Shown here: piece after piece, positions 1 through 5,809 of the stretch
Position numbering within the stretch: position 1 is the first letter of the stretch
Layout: every line of letters starts with the position of its first letter
Assembly (NCBI GenBank): GCA_021286965.1
Contig: JAJTBK010000217.1
Location: forward strand, 1 to 5,809
Length of the DNA: 5,809 nucleotides
Direction of reading: 5' to 3'
From: Comamonadaceae bacterium
GTDB lineage: Bacteria; Pseudomonadota; Gammaproteobacteria; Burkholderiales; Burkholderiaceae_C
Made by a program: the position numbers and the translations under genes
Notes under the pieces: generated by a model
Seen by the model: the letters and a program-made list of their open reading frames with translations, nothing else
Databases searched by the model: none
Told to the model about the DNA's origin: nothing

Positions 1-333
1 CCGCCGGTGGCGGGCGGGGTGCTGTTCCTGGAAGCCGTGGCTGAGCACCCCTACCGCATCGAGCGGATGCTGACCCAGCTCTTGTACGCCGGCATTCTTG
101 GGCGGCAAAAAGCCATCGTCCTGGGGCAGTTCACCGACTACCAGCTGTCGGGGCACGACAAGGGCTTCAAGCTCGCCAGCGTGGTCGATTGGCTGCGCAG
201 CCGCCTTGCCGTGCCAGTGGTTTGCGGCCTGCCGTTTGGCCATGTGCCGACCAAGGTGCTGCTGCCGGTGGGCGCGCGGGTGTCGCTCTCGGTCGAGGGG
301 CGCGATGCGCTGATTTATTGGGGACACATTTAA
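1..333 (+). CDS. ldcA: LD-carboxypeptidase (muramoyltetrapeptide carboxypeptidase, peptidase family S66), C-terminal part
   Basis: The gene is cut by the left edge; 110 codons and the TAA stop (331-333) remain, about the last third of a family member of roughly 300 residues. The family uses a Ser-Glu-His triad to remove the terminal D-alanine from murein tetrapeptides in the cytoplasm during cell-wall recycling; relatives (MccF) cleave microcin C7. Two triad members are visible. The Glu is in the GGVLFLEAV segment (codon at 31-33) followed by the typical PYRIERMLTQL helix, and the His is in GLPFGH (codon at 241-243), followed by the family's closing LPVGA strand. The nucleophilic Ser would lie outside the window. 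No frameshift is seen. The recycling role is inferred from family; an MccF-like immunity role cannot be excluded from this fragment alone, though no microcin genes are visible. Confidence 0.88.
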   Translation, partial: PPVAGGVLFLEAVAEHPYRIERMLTQLLYAGILGRQKAIVLGQFTDYQLSGHDKGFKLASVVDWLRSRLAVPVVCGLPFGHVPTKVLLPVGARVSLSVEGRDALIYWGHI

Positions 334-452
334 AAATCGCGTGTTTTCAGTAAAAACCCCTGGCTGAGAGCTTGTTCTAACCGCACCGCCAGGGCGTTTG
401 TGGGCCGCGATTGCTGCAATACTGGGTTTTTCTTCGTATCCAGTAAAACCAC
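334..452. promoter_or_regulatory. Gap between ldcA-like gene and phospholipase gene, with small dyad symmetries
   Basis: This 119-base stretch holds no gene. It is less GC-rich than its neighbours. It contains a perfect 11-base palindrome, ATTGC-T-GCAAT (410-420). It also has an inverted repeat TACTGG/CCAGTA (420-425 and 440-445, 14-base loop) ending 7 bases before the phospholipase ATG. A near-repeat, CAGTAAAAACC (348-358) and CAGTAAAACC (441-450), is present. A weak promoter could be TTGCTG (411-416) with TCGTAT (434-439) at 17-base spacing, but it matches consensus at only three positions per box, so I do not call it. No good Shine-Dalgarno sequence precedes the ATG at 453. Confidence 0.35.
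351..394 (-). terminator. Possible rho-independent terminator acting on leftward transcripts
   Basis: Read on the minus strand, CCCTGGC (394 to 388) and GCCAGGG (364 to 358) form a perfect 7-bp, GC-rich stem. It is followed by one G and five Ts (356 to 352). The order stem then T-run is that of an intrinsic terminator for leftward transcription. The 23-base loop is longer than usual, which weakens the call. On the + strand the stem is followed only by CGTTTG, so it is a poor terminator for the ldcA-like gene. The only leftward gene is putA, about 1 kb away. Confidence 0.3.
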
Positions 453-1409
453 ATGGCGACTCGGGGCTCTTCATCGGAATTTCGTATCTTGGCGCTCAGC
501 GGCGGCGGCTATCTGGGGCTGTACGCCGCCGTCGTGCTGGCCGACCTGGAGGCGCGCGTGGGCGAGCCGCTGGGGCGGCGCTTTGACCTCATCGCCGGCA
601 CCTCGGTCGGCGGCCTGCTGGCCATGGCGCTGGCGTTTGAAGTGCCGATGCGCGAGCTGGTCAAGCTCTTTCTGGAGCGTGGCGAAGAGGTGTTTTCCTC
701 GCGCCGCCTGCCCAGTGGCGCCGTCTCGCGCCTGCTCGATCTGTCGCGCTCGGTCATGGGCCCGAAGTACACCGGCGAGGCGCTGCGCAAGGAGCTGACG
801 CGCTACTTCGGCAAGTGCACCCTGGGCGATGCGCTGCACGCCGTCGTCGTGCCGGCGGTGGACGTGACGCGCAGCGTCACCAAGGTGTTCAAGACGCCGC
901 ACGCCCAGGCTTCGCTCGGCGACGCGGCCTACAGCGCCGTGGACGTGACGCTGGCGACCTGCGCGGCGCCGGCGTTTTTCCCCAGCGTCTATGTCGGCGA
1001 CAAGCTGTACGCCGACGGCGGCCTGTTTGCCGTCGCCCCGGACCAGGTGGCGCTGCACGAGGCCGAGCACTTCATGGGCGCCAAGCCGGCACGGGTGCGG
1101 ATGCTTTCGGTGGGCACGGCCGCCATGGGCTACCAGCCGGCGGATAAGCCCGAGGCCGACGTCGGCGCCGTCGGCTGGCTGTCCGAGGGGCGCCTGATCA
1201 TGACCATGCTGGCGGCGCAGCAACAGCACGTGCAGGCCATCATGGAAGACCGGCTGGAGGAGCGCTATATGCGCCTCGATGCCCACTGGCCGGCGCAGGC
1301 CGGCCTGGGCATCGACGTCGCCACCAAGCAGGCGGCGCAAACCCTCATCGCCCTGGGGCACGGCACGCTGCAGACGCTCGACGAGGCGCGCCTGGCGAAG
1401 TTTCTTTAA
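453..1409 (+). CDS. Patatin-like phospholipase, CapV-like (CBASS effector-type architecture)
   Basis: The 318-residue protein is complete. A stop codon lies in frame at 444-446 and ATG 453 is the first start after it, so the start is well bounded despite a poor ribosome site. The patatin fold is clear: glycine-rich oxyanion loop SGGGYLG (16-22), nucleophile elbow GTSVGG with Ser51, and the catalytic Asp188 in DGG (188-190). An FKTPH segment (146-150) and LATCAAPAFFP (167-177) lie between. No signal peptide or membrane segment is visible, so it is probably cytosolic and acts on membrane lipids. The arrangement resembles CapV, the phospholipase activated by cyclic dinucleotides in CBASS, including the long C-terminal region (about 190-318). 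This resemblance is from memory, not a search. No CD-NTase or other CBASS gene is in the window. It could equally be a housekeeping patatin lipase. The stop lies 3 bases from the convergent putA stop. Confidence 0.9.
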   Translation: MATRGSSSEFRILALSGGGYLGLYAAVVLADLEARVGEPLGRRFDLIAGTSVGGLLAMALAFEVPMRELVKLFLERGEEVFSSRRLPSGAVSRLLDLSRSVMGPKYTGEALRKELTRYFGKCTLGDALHAVVVPAVDVTRSVTKVFKTPHAQASLGDAAYSAVDVTLATCAAPAFFPSVYVGDKLYADGGLFAVAPDQVALHEAEHFMGAKPARVRMLSVGTAAMGYQPADKPEADVGAVGWLSEGRLIMTMLAAQQQHVQAIMEDRLEERYMRLDAHWPAQAGLGIDVATKQAAQTLIALGHGTLQTLDEARLAKFL

Positions 1410-1412
1410 CTT

Positions 1413-4400
1413 TTACGCCATCGTCATCAACTGCGCATTGCCGCCGGCAGCGGCGGTGTTGGTGCTGATCGATTGCTCGTGGCACAGCGCCGCCTGGTCG
1501 TAGCCCAGGCCGGCGCGCAGTTCGTCGCTGCTGCGGCTGTCGATGCGCACCAGGGCGCCGGCGCGCTGCGCCAGCGTCTGGCCGACGTGCTGCAGCGCAT
1601 CGCCATCACCCTCGAACAGGAGTGCCGCCACGGGTTGTCCGGCGTCGGCCAGGGCCGCCATCTCGGCGCTGTGCAGCCAGGCTACGCCGGCATCGCCGGC
1701 GCTGGCGCGCAGGGCTTGCCACAGTTCGGCGCAGGCGCTCTCACCGGCGGGCAGCACCACGTGGCAGGGGTTGCCGCTGGCCAGGGCGGCGGCCACTTGA
1801 TAAACCAGGCCCAGGGCGCTGCGCGGCAGGGCCCAGACGGGGCCGCGTGGCAGCAGGCGGTAGCGGTTGGCCTCGCCCGTGGGGCCGGGCAGCAGCCAGC
1901 TCGCGCCCAGGCGGCTGGCGGTCAGGGCCTGGTCGCAGGCGGTGCGTGCGAGCTGCTGCTCGGCGGCGGACAGGGGCAAGGGCAGGGTGCGCAGCTGCTG
2001 CAGCAGCACCAGGCTGGGCTGGGGTGCGCTGGCTTCGGCGCGCGGCAGCGGCGCCAGGGCGGCATTCGGGCTGCCCTGCACCAGGCGGTGCAGGTACAGC
2101 GGCCCGCCGGCCTTGGGGCCGGTGCCCGACAGGCCCATGCCGCCAAAGGGCTGCACGCCGACGACGGCGCCGATGACGTTGCGGTTGACGTAGATGTTGC
2201 CGGCGTGGATGCGCTCGCTCAGGTGCGCAATGGTTTCGTCGATGCGGCTGTGGATACCAAACGTCAGGCCGTAGCCGGTGGCGTTGATGTCCTCCAGCAG
2301 CTGCCCGAGGGCCTCGCGGCGGTAGCGCACCACATGCAAAACGGGGCCGAAAACCTCACGGGTCAAGCGTGAGATGCTATCAATTTCGATGATGGCGGGG
2401 GCGACGTAATGGCCGTGCAGGGCGCTGCCGGTGCCCGCCTGTACGCGCGTGACGCTCTGGCCGGCGGCTTGCAGGCGTTCGATGTGGGCCTCGATCTGCG
2501 CGCGTGCGCCTTCATCGATCACGGGGCCGACGTCGGTGGCGAGCTGGTCCGGGTTGCCCAGGCGCCATTCCTGTAGGGCCTCGCGCAGCATGGTGAGCTG
2601 GCGCTCGGCCACGTCTTCCTGCAGGCACAGCAGGCGCAGTGCCGAGCAGCGCTGGCCGGCCGAGTCGAAGGCCGAGGCCAGCACGTCGGCCACCACCTGC
2701 TCGGCCAGGGCCGAGGAATCGACCACCATGGCGTTCTGGCCGCCGGTTTCCGCGATCAGCGGAATCGGGTGCCCGTTGGCGGACAGGCGGCTGGCAAGCT
2801 GGCGCGCGATCAGGCGTGCGACCTCGGTCGAGCCGGTGAACATCACCCCGGCCACCTGCGGCTGCGCCACCAGGGCTGCGCCCACGGTTTCGCCCTGGCC
2901 GGGCAGCAGCTGCAGCACGTCCTGCGGCACGCCGGCCTCGTGCAGCAGGGCCACCATGGCGGCGGCGGTGAGCGGTGTTTGCTCGGCCGGCTTGGCCAGC
3001 ACGGCGTTGCCGGCGGCCAGGGCGGCGGCCACCTGGCCACAGAAGATGGCAAGCGGGAAGTTCCAGGGGCTAATCGCCAGCACCACGCCCAGCGGGCGTT
3101 CTCTGGCGTTGTCGAACTGTGCTGCCACCTGCGCGCCGTAGTAGCGCAAAAAGTCCACCGCCTCGCGGATTTCGCCCACCGCGTTGGCCAGGGTTTTGCC
3201 GGCTTCGCGCACGATCAGGCCCATGAGGGGCTGGCTGCGCTGCTCCAGCAGGTCGGCGGCGCGCGCCAGCACGTCGGCGCGCGCGGCTGGCGGCGTGCCG
3301 GCCCAGATGGGCGCGGCCTGGGCGGCGCGTTCGGCGGCGGCCTGCACCTCGGCGGCGCTGGCTTCGCGCACCCAGCCGACGGTGTCGCTGAGCAGGGCCG
3401 GGTTGGCCAGGCGCTGCCAGCCTTCGGCCTGCGCCGGCTGCTCGGGCAGGGCGCTGCCACTGGCGGCGGCCAGATAGGTGTCGCGCGTGCTGTGCAGCAA
3501 GGCGGCGGCGAGCGAGGCGAGCTGCTGCTCGTGCGCGAGGTTCAGGCCGCGCGAGTTGCTGCGCGCTTGCGTGCCCAGGCTGGCGAACAGATCCTGCGGC
3601 AGGGCAATGCGCGGGTGCGGCGCGCCCAGGCGGCCTTCTTGCTGGGCGATGTGCAGGGCCTCGTCCACCGGGTCGGCCACCAGCTCGGCCACGGGCACGC
3701 TGGCGTCGCCGATGCGGTTGACGAACGAGGTGTTGGCGCCGTTTTCCAGGAGGCGGCGCACCAGGTAGGCGAGCAGTGTCTCGTGGCTGCCCACGGGGGC
3801 GTAGATGCGGCAGGGGCGCGCGAGCTTGCCGTCGGCCGCAGCGCCGGTGACCTGGGCGTACAGCGGCTCGCCCATGCCGTGCAGGCACTGGAATTCGTAC
3901 TGGCCGCTGTAGTAGCTGCCGCCGACGTTGGCGGCCAGCTGGTAGATGCTGGCCAGGGTTTGCGCGTTGTGCGTGGCAAATTGCGGGTAGATGGCCTCGG
4001 GCGCTTCGAGCAGCTTGCGCGCGCAGGCGAGGTAGCTGACGTCGGTGTAGACCTTGCGCGTATAGACCGGGTAGCCGGCCAGGCCGTCCAATTGCGCGCG
4101 CTTGATCTCGCTGTCCCAGTAGGCGCCCTTGACCAGGCGCACCATCAGGCGGCGGCGGCTGCGCCGTGCCAGATCGACGAGGTAGTCAATGACCTGCGGG
4201 CAGCGCTTTTGGTAGGCCTGGACGACGAAGCCGATGCCGTTCCAGCCGCGCAGCGTGGGTGCGGCGCACAGGGCTTCGAGCAGGTCGAGCGAGAGTTCGA
4301 GCCGGTCGGCCTCCTCGGCGTCGATGTTCATGCCGATGTCGTACTGCTTGGCCAGCTGCGCCAGGTGCAGCACGCGCGGCAGCAGCTCGCCCATGACGCG

Positions 4401-5420
4401 CTCGTACTGCGCGCGCGAGTAGCGCGGGTGCAGCGCCGAGAGCTTGATGGAGATGCCCGGGCCTTCAAAAATGCCGCGCCCGGCAGACGCCGCGCCGATG
4501 GCGTGGATGGCCTGCTCGTAGGCTTGCAGGTAGCGCTGCGCGTCCTGCTCGGTGGCGGCGGCCTCGCCCAGCATGTCGTAGCTGTAGCGAAAGCCCTGCG
4601 CCTCGTACTTGCGGCTGTTGGCCAGGGCCTCGGCAATGTGCTGGCCGGTGACGAACTGCTCGCCCATGAGCTTCATAGCGCGGTGCACGCCCTGGCGAAT
4701 GAGCGGCTCGCCGCCCTTGCCGATGACGCGCGTGAGCGCCGTGGACAGGCTTTTTTCGCTGCTGGTGCTGGTGAGCTTGCCGGTGAGCACCAGGCCCCAG
4801 GCGGCGGCGTTGACGAAGAGCGAGGGCGAACGGCCGACGTGCGACTTCCAGTCGCCCCGGCTGATCTTGTCGCGGATGAGTGCGTCGCGCGTCGCCTTGT
4901 CGGGGATGCGCAGGAGGGCTTCTGCCAGGCACATCAGCGCCACGCCTTCCTGGCTGGAGAGGGAAAACTCCTGCACCAGCGCGGCCACGCCGCTGGCCAC
5001 GGGCGCATCGCGCAGGCCCTGCACCAGGCGGCTGGCGAGCTCGCGCACCTTTTCGGCCTGCTCGGCATCCTGCGTGCGCGCCAGTGGCAGCAGCGCTGGC
5101 AGGCATTCGGTCTCGGGCCGGTGCCAGCCGGCGGTGATGGCCGCGCGCAGCGGCGTCTGCGGCAAAATCGACTGGGCAAACTCCAGGAACGGCTGCACCT
5201 CGGTGCTGGCGGGGACGCTGGCGGGCTCGCTGGCCTCGTCCTCCTGGCCCCCGCCCAGGGGCAGCAGGCGGATGGTGCTGGCGCCACGTTCGAGCGCGTC
5301 GATGTACTGCAGCACCGCCTGTTTGATGAGCCAGTGCGGGGTGCGGCCCAGGTTCTGGGCGCTGTGGCGGATGCGCTCGCGCAGGGCGTCATCGACTTTG
5401 ATGCCAATCGTGGTGGACAT
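1413..5420 (-). CDS. putA: Trifunctional PutA: proline dehydrogenase, P5C/glutamate semialdehyde dehydrogenase and DNA-binding autorepressor
   Basis: The 1335-residue protein is close to E. coli PutA (about 1320). It oxidises proline to P5C with FAD, passing electrons to the membrane quinone pool, then oxidises the semialdehyde to glutamate with NAD+. An N-terminal ribbon-helix-helix domain (1-47; TTIGIKVDDALRERI, then RTPHWLIKQA) binds DNA. The PRODH barrel follows (to about 570): Lys326 in SIKLSALHPRYS, Asp367 in NIDAEEADR, YWDSEIK near 434-440, and Arg555/Arg556 and Glu559 in LVRRLLENG, the substrate-binding helix. The P5CDH domain (about 640-1110) has ISPWNFPLAIF (783-793), Glu891 in AETGG, and catalytic Cys925 in SAGQRCSAL. 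The conserved tail TNTAAAGGNAQLM closes the protein, so it is full length. A three-residue insertion, relative to E. coli from memory, lies near VGGSYYSGQYEF. GAGGA (5429-5433, minus strand) sits 8 bases before the ATG. Autorepression through the upstream GTTGCA boxes is expected. Confidence 0.98.
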   Translation of the reverse strand: MSTTIGIKVDDALRERIRHSAQNLGRTPHWLIKQAVLQYIDALERGASTIRLLPLGGGQEDEASEPASVPASTEVQPFLEFAQSILPQTPLRAAITAGWHRPETECLPALLPLARTQDAEQAEKVRELASRLVQGLRDAPVASGVAALVQEFSLSSQEGVALMCLAEALLRIPDKATRDALIRDKISRGDWKSHVGRSPSLFVNAAAWGLVLTGKLTSTSSEKSLSTALTRVIGKGGEPLIRQGVHRAMKLMGEQFVTGQHIAEALANSRKYEAQGFRYSYDMLGEAAATEQDAQRYLQAYEQAIHAIGAASAGRGIFEGPGISIKLSALHPRYSRAQYERVMGELLPRVLHLAQLAKQYDIGMNIDAEEADRLELSLDLLEALCAAPTLRGWNGIGFVVQAYQKRCPQVIDYLVDLARRSRRRLMVRLVKGAYWDSEIKRAQLDGLAGYPVYTRKVYTDVSYLACARKLLEAPEAIYPQFATHNAQTLASIYQLAANVGGSYYSGQYEFQCLHGMGEPLYAQVTGAAADGKLARPCRIYAPVGSHETLLAYLVRRLLENGANTSFVNRIGDASVPVAELVADPVDEALHIAQQEGRLGAPHPRIALPQDLFASLGTQARSNSRGLNLAHEQQLASLAAALLHSTRDTYLAAASGSALPEQPAQAEGWQRLANPALLSDTVGWVREASAAEVQAAAERAAQAAPIWAGTPPAARADVLARAADLLEQRSQPLMGLIVREAGKTLANAVGEIREAVDFLRYYGAQVAAQFDNARERPLGVVLAISPWNFPLAIFCGQVAAALAAGNAVLAKPAEQTPLTAAAMVALLHEAGVPQDVLQLLPGQGETVGAALVAQPQVAGVMFTGSTEVARLIARQLASRLSANGHPIPLIAETGGQNAMVVDSSALAEQVVADVLASAFDSAGQRCSALRLLCLQEDVAERQLTMLREALQEWRLGNPDQLATDVGPVIDEGARAQIEAHIERLQAAGQSVTRVQAGTGSALHGHYVAPAIIEIDSISRLTREVFGPVLHVVRYRREALGQLLEDINATGYGLTFGIHSRIDETIAHLSERIHAGNIYVNRNVIGAVVGVQPFGGMGLSGTGPKAGGPLYLHRLVQGSPNAALAPLPRAEASAPQPSLVLLQQLRTLPLPLSAAEQQLARTACDQALTASRLGASWLLPGPTGEANRYRLLPRGPVWALPRSALGLVYQVAAALASGNPCHVVLPAGESACAELWQALRASAGDAGVAWLHSAEMAALADAGQPVAALLFEGDGDALQHVGQTLAQRAGALVRIDSRSSDELRAGLGYDQAALCHEQSISTNTAAAGGNAQLMTMA

Positions 5421-5428
5421 GGGGAAAA

Positions 5429-5433
5429 TCCTC
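5429..5433 (-). promoter_or_regulatory. putA ribosome binding site
   Basis: On the minus strand GAGGA lies 8 bases before the ATG at 5420-5418. This supports that start, which also begins exactly at the ribbon-helix-helix domain as in other long PutA proteins. Confidence 0.75.
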
Positions 5434-5442
5434 GCTCAGGAG

Positions 5443-5487
5443 AAGGTGCAACCAAATATGACTCGAATGTCGCAGAGGTTGCACCTT
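5443..5487. promoter_or_regulatory. Inverted pair of GTTGCA boxes: probable PutA operator (autorepression)
   Basis: A perfect 11-bp inverted repeat, AAGGTGCAACC (5443-5453) and GGTTGCACCTT (5477-5487), is separated by 23 bases. Each arm holds one copy of GTTGCA (5447-5452 on the minus strand, 5478-5483 on the plus strand), the hexamer bound by the E. coli PutA ribbon-helix-helix domain. Box centres are 31 bp apart, close to three helical turns, so both should face the same side of the DNA. Each arm is itself nearly symmetric (AGGT-nnn-ACC). The pair lies 23-67 bases upstream of the putA ATG. Reading the window I found no other exact GTTGCA on either strand. The repressor assignment is inferred from the known motif and from the DNA-binding domain in the adjacent PutA. 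Confidence 0.82.
5455..5483 (-). promoter_or_regulatory. Candidate putA promoter between the operator boxes
   Basis: On the minus strand CATATT (5460 to 5455) is the best -10-like hexamer before putA, matching TATAAT at four or five positions depending on alignment. It lies inside the 23-base operator loop. A -35 at 17-base spacing would coincide with the right-hand GTTGCA box (5483 to 5478), but the sequence there (TGCAAC) is a poor match to TTGACA. If it is right, PutA bound to the boxes would cover both promoter elements and the start point would fall in the left arm. The call is weak. Confidence 0.25.
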
Positions 5488-5495
5488 TCTGAAAA

Positions 5496-5509
5496 CAGGG
5501 TAAACCCTG
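5496..5509. repeat. Palindrome CAGGGT-AA-ACCCTG in the divergent region
   Basis: Six-base perfect arms (5496-5501 and 5504-5509) flank a 2-base centre. The site lies just upstream of the GTTGCA pair relative to putA and about 90 bases before the cyclase start. Its length and symmetry fit a binding site for a dimeric regulator, but I do not recognise the factor. A hairpin with a 2-base loop is less likely than a protein site. Confidence 0.4.
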
Positions 5510-5525
5510 GAGCTTGGCGGCGGTG

Positions 5526-5560
5526 GCTGCCCCAGGGCCGGCAGCGCCCAGGGCGCTGCC
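5526..5560. repeat. GC-rich perfect palindrome with an overlapping alternative hairpin
   Basis: GGCAGCGCCC (5540-5549) and GGGCGCTGCC (5551-5560) are perfect 10-bp arms around a single A (5550). The left arm can instead pair with GCTGCC (5526-5531) through its GGCAGC (5540-5545), with an 8-base loop, so the two foldings exclude each other. The element ends 37 bases before the cyclase ATG. No T-run follows directly: the next Ts are at 5572-5576, 11 bases after the stem. It is therefore not a standard terminator. It may be an operator, a leader hairpin or a dispersed palindromic repeat. Confidence 0.5.
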
Positions 5561-5584
5561 CTACACTTGCATTTTTCTGCCCGC

Positions 5585-5590
5585 AAAGGA
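5585..5590 (+). promoter_or_regulatory. Ribosome binding site of the cyclase gene
   Basis: AAAGGA ends 7 bases before the ATG at 5598. This is good Shine-Dalgarno spacing and sets the start. Confidence 0.75.
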
Positions 5591-5597
5591 ACGTTCG

Positions 5598-5809
5598 ATG
5601 CGCCATGCCTCCGTCATCGTTTTTGCCGATATCGCTGGCAGCACCGCCCTGTATGAGGTGTTGGGCAACGAGCGCGCGGCGGAGGCGGTGACGCTGGTGG
5701 TGGGCGCCATGGCGCGCAGCATCGAGGCCGGTGGCGGGCGTGTCGTCAAAACCCTGGGCGACGGTGTGCTGGCGGTGTTTGCCGATGGTGCCCCGGCGCG
5801 CAGCGCCAC
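5598..5809 (+). CDS. Class III adenylate/guanylate cyclase domain protein, N-terminal part
   Basis: The gene runs off the right edge after 70 full codons. The cyclase catalytic domain begins almost at the start: VIVFADIAGST (6-16) carries the first metal-binding Asp (Asp11), and VVKTLGDGVLAVF (49-61) carries the second (Asp55). Lys51 sits where class III enzymes place the adenine-selecting lysine, while guanylate cyclases have Glu, so ATP is the likelier substrate and cAMP the product. No membrane segment or sensor domain precedes the catalytic domain; any regulatory domain must lie C-terminal, beyond the window. A stop codon in frame is absent to the edge. It is divergent from putA across 177 bases, so shared regulation is possible but not shown. 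Confidence is high for the domain, low for substrate and partners. Confidence 0.88.
   Translation, partial: MRHASVIVFADIAGSTALYEVLGNERAAEAVTLVVGAMARSIEAGGGRVVKTLGDGVLAVFADGAPARSA

Noticed and set aside
343..357. GTTTT-cagta-AAAAC hairpin after the ldcA-like stop as its terminator
   Set aside because: Only five mostly A-T pairs, and the stem is followed by CCC rather than a T-run on the + strand.
471..1361. A 296-codon minus-strand open frame opposite the phospholipase gene
   Set aside because: It is Arg/His/Gln-rich without a recognisable motif, while the + strand frame carries complete patatin catalytic motifs.
1473..2372. A 299-codon + strand open frame opposite the C-terminal part of putA
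   Set aside because: It is Gly/Gln/Ala-rich, antisense to conserved PutA sequence, with no domain or credible start signal.
2769..5492. A 907-codon open frame on the + strand opposite putA
   Set aside because: It lies wholly antisense to a PutA with intact motifs along its length. Its product is low-complexity (Gly, Ala, Gln, Leu, His rich) with no recognisable domain, as expected from the codon bias of a GC-rich gene read on the other strand.
5567..5572. CTTGCA as a third PutA box
   Set aside because: It differs from GTTGCA at the first base and lacks the GGT/ACC flanks shared by the two strong copies.
4609..5691. A 360-codon + strand open frame across the putA start and into the cyclase gene
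   Set aside because: It overlaps putA antisense and the cyclase N terminus out of frame, and its product is Ser/Arg/Ala-rich with no domain. The cyclase start at 5598 has a good ribosome site and clear motifs in a different frame.
453..5809. A cyclic-nucleotide defence system made of the CapV-like phospholipase and the class III cyclase
   Set aside because: The two genes are 4.2 kb apart with putA on the opposite strand between them, so they are not an operon. Known CapV partners are CD-NTases, not class III cyclases. The cyclase has ordinary class III motifs common in housekeeping signalling. Nothing in the sequence links them.

Overview
The window looks like a piece of chromosome from a GC-rich betaproteobacterium, most likely order Burkholderiales and perhaps family Comamonadaceae. 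This rests on the high GC content, the GC-ending codons and a full-length trifunctional PutA of the proteobacterial type. The taxonomic call is an inference from composition and gene style, not from a marker gene. I see no rRNA, tRNA, CRISPR array, insertion sequence or phage gene.

Layout from left to right: (1) the last 110 codons of an LD-carboxypeptidase (peptidase family S66, LdcA-like, murein recycling) on the + strand, stop at 331-333. (2) A 119-base gap with several small dyad symmetries and a terminator-like structure that would work on the minus strand. (3) A complete 318-residue patatin-like phospholipase on the + strand (453-1409) with intact Ser/Asp dyad. Its architecture resembles CapV-type, cyclic-nucleotide-activated phospholipases of CBASS defence, but no CD-NTase is in the window. 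(4) A 1335-residue trifunctional PutA on the minus strand (1413-5420), meeting the phospholipase tail to tail with only three bases between the stop codons. (5) A 177-base divergent intergenic region with a pair of inverted GTTGCA boxes, the known PutA ribbon-helix-helix recognition hexamer, plus two further palindromes. (6) The first 70 codons of a class III nucleotide cyclase on the + strand, cut by the window end.

The best-supported functional story is the putA locus. PutA oxidises proline to glutamate and, when free of membrane, should repress its own gene through the two GTTGCA boxes that lie 23-67 bases before its start codon. The other genes do not form an obvious pathway with putA, and strand changes separate them into different transcription units. 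The orphan CapV-like phospholipase is the most open functional question. The palindromes in the putA/cyclase divergent region are the most open regulatory one.
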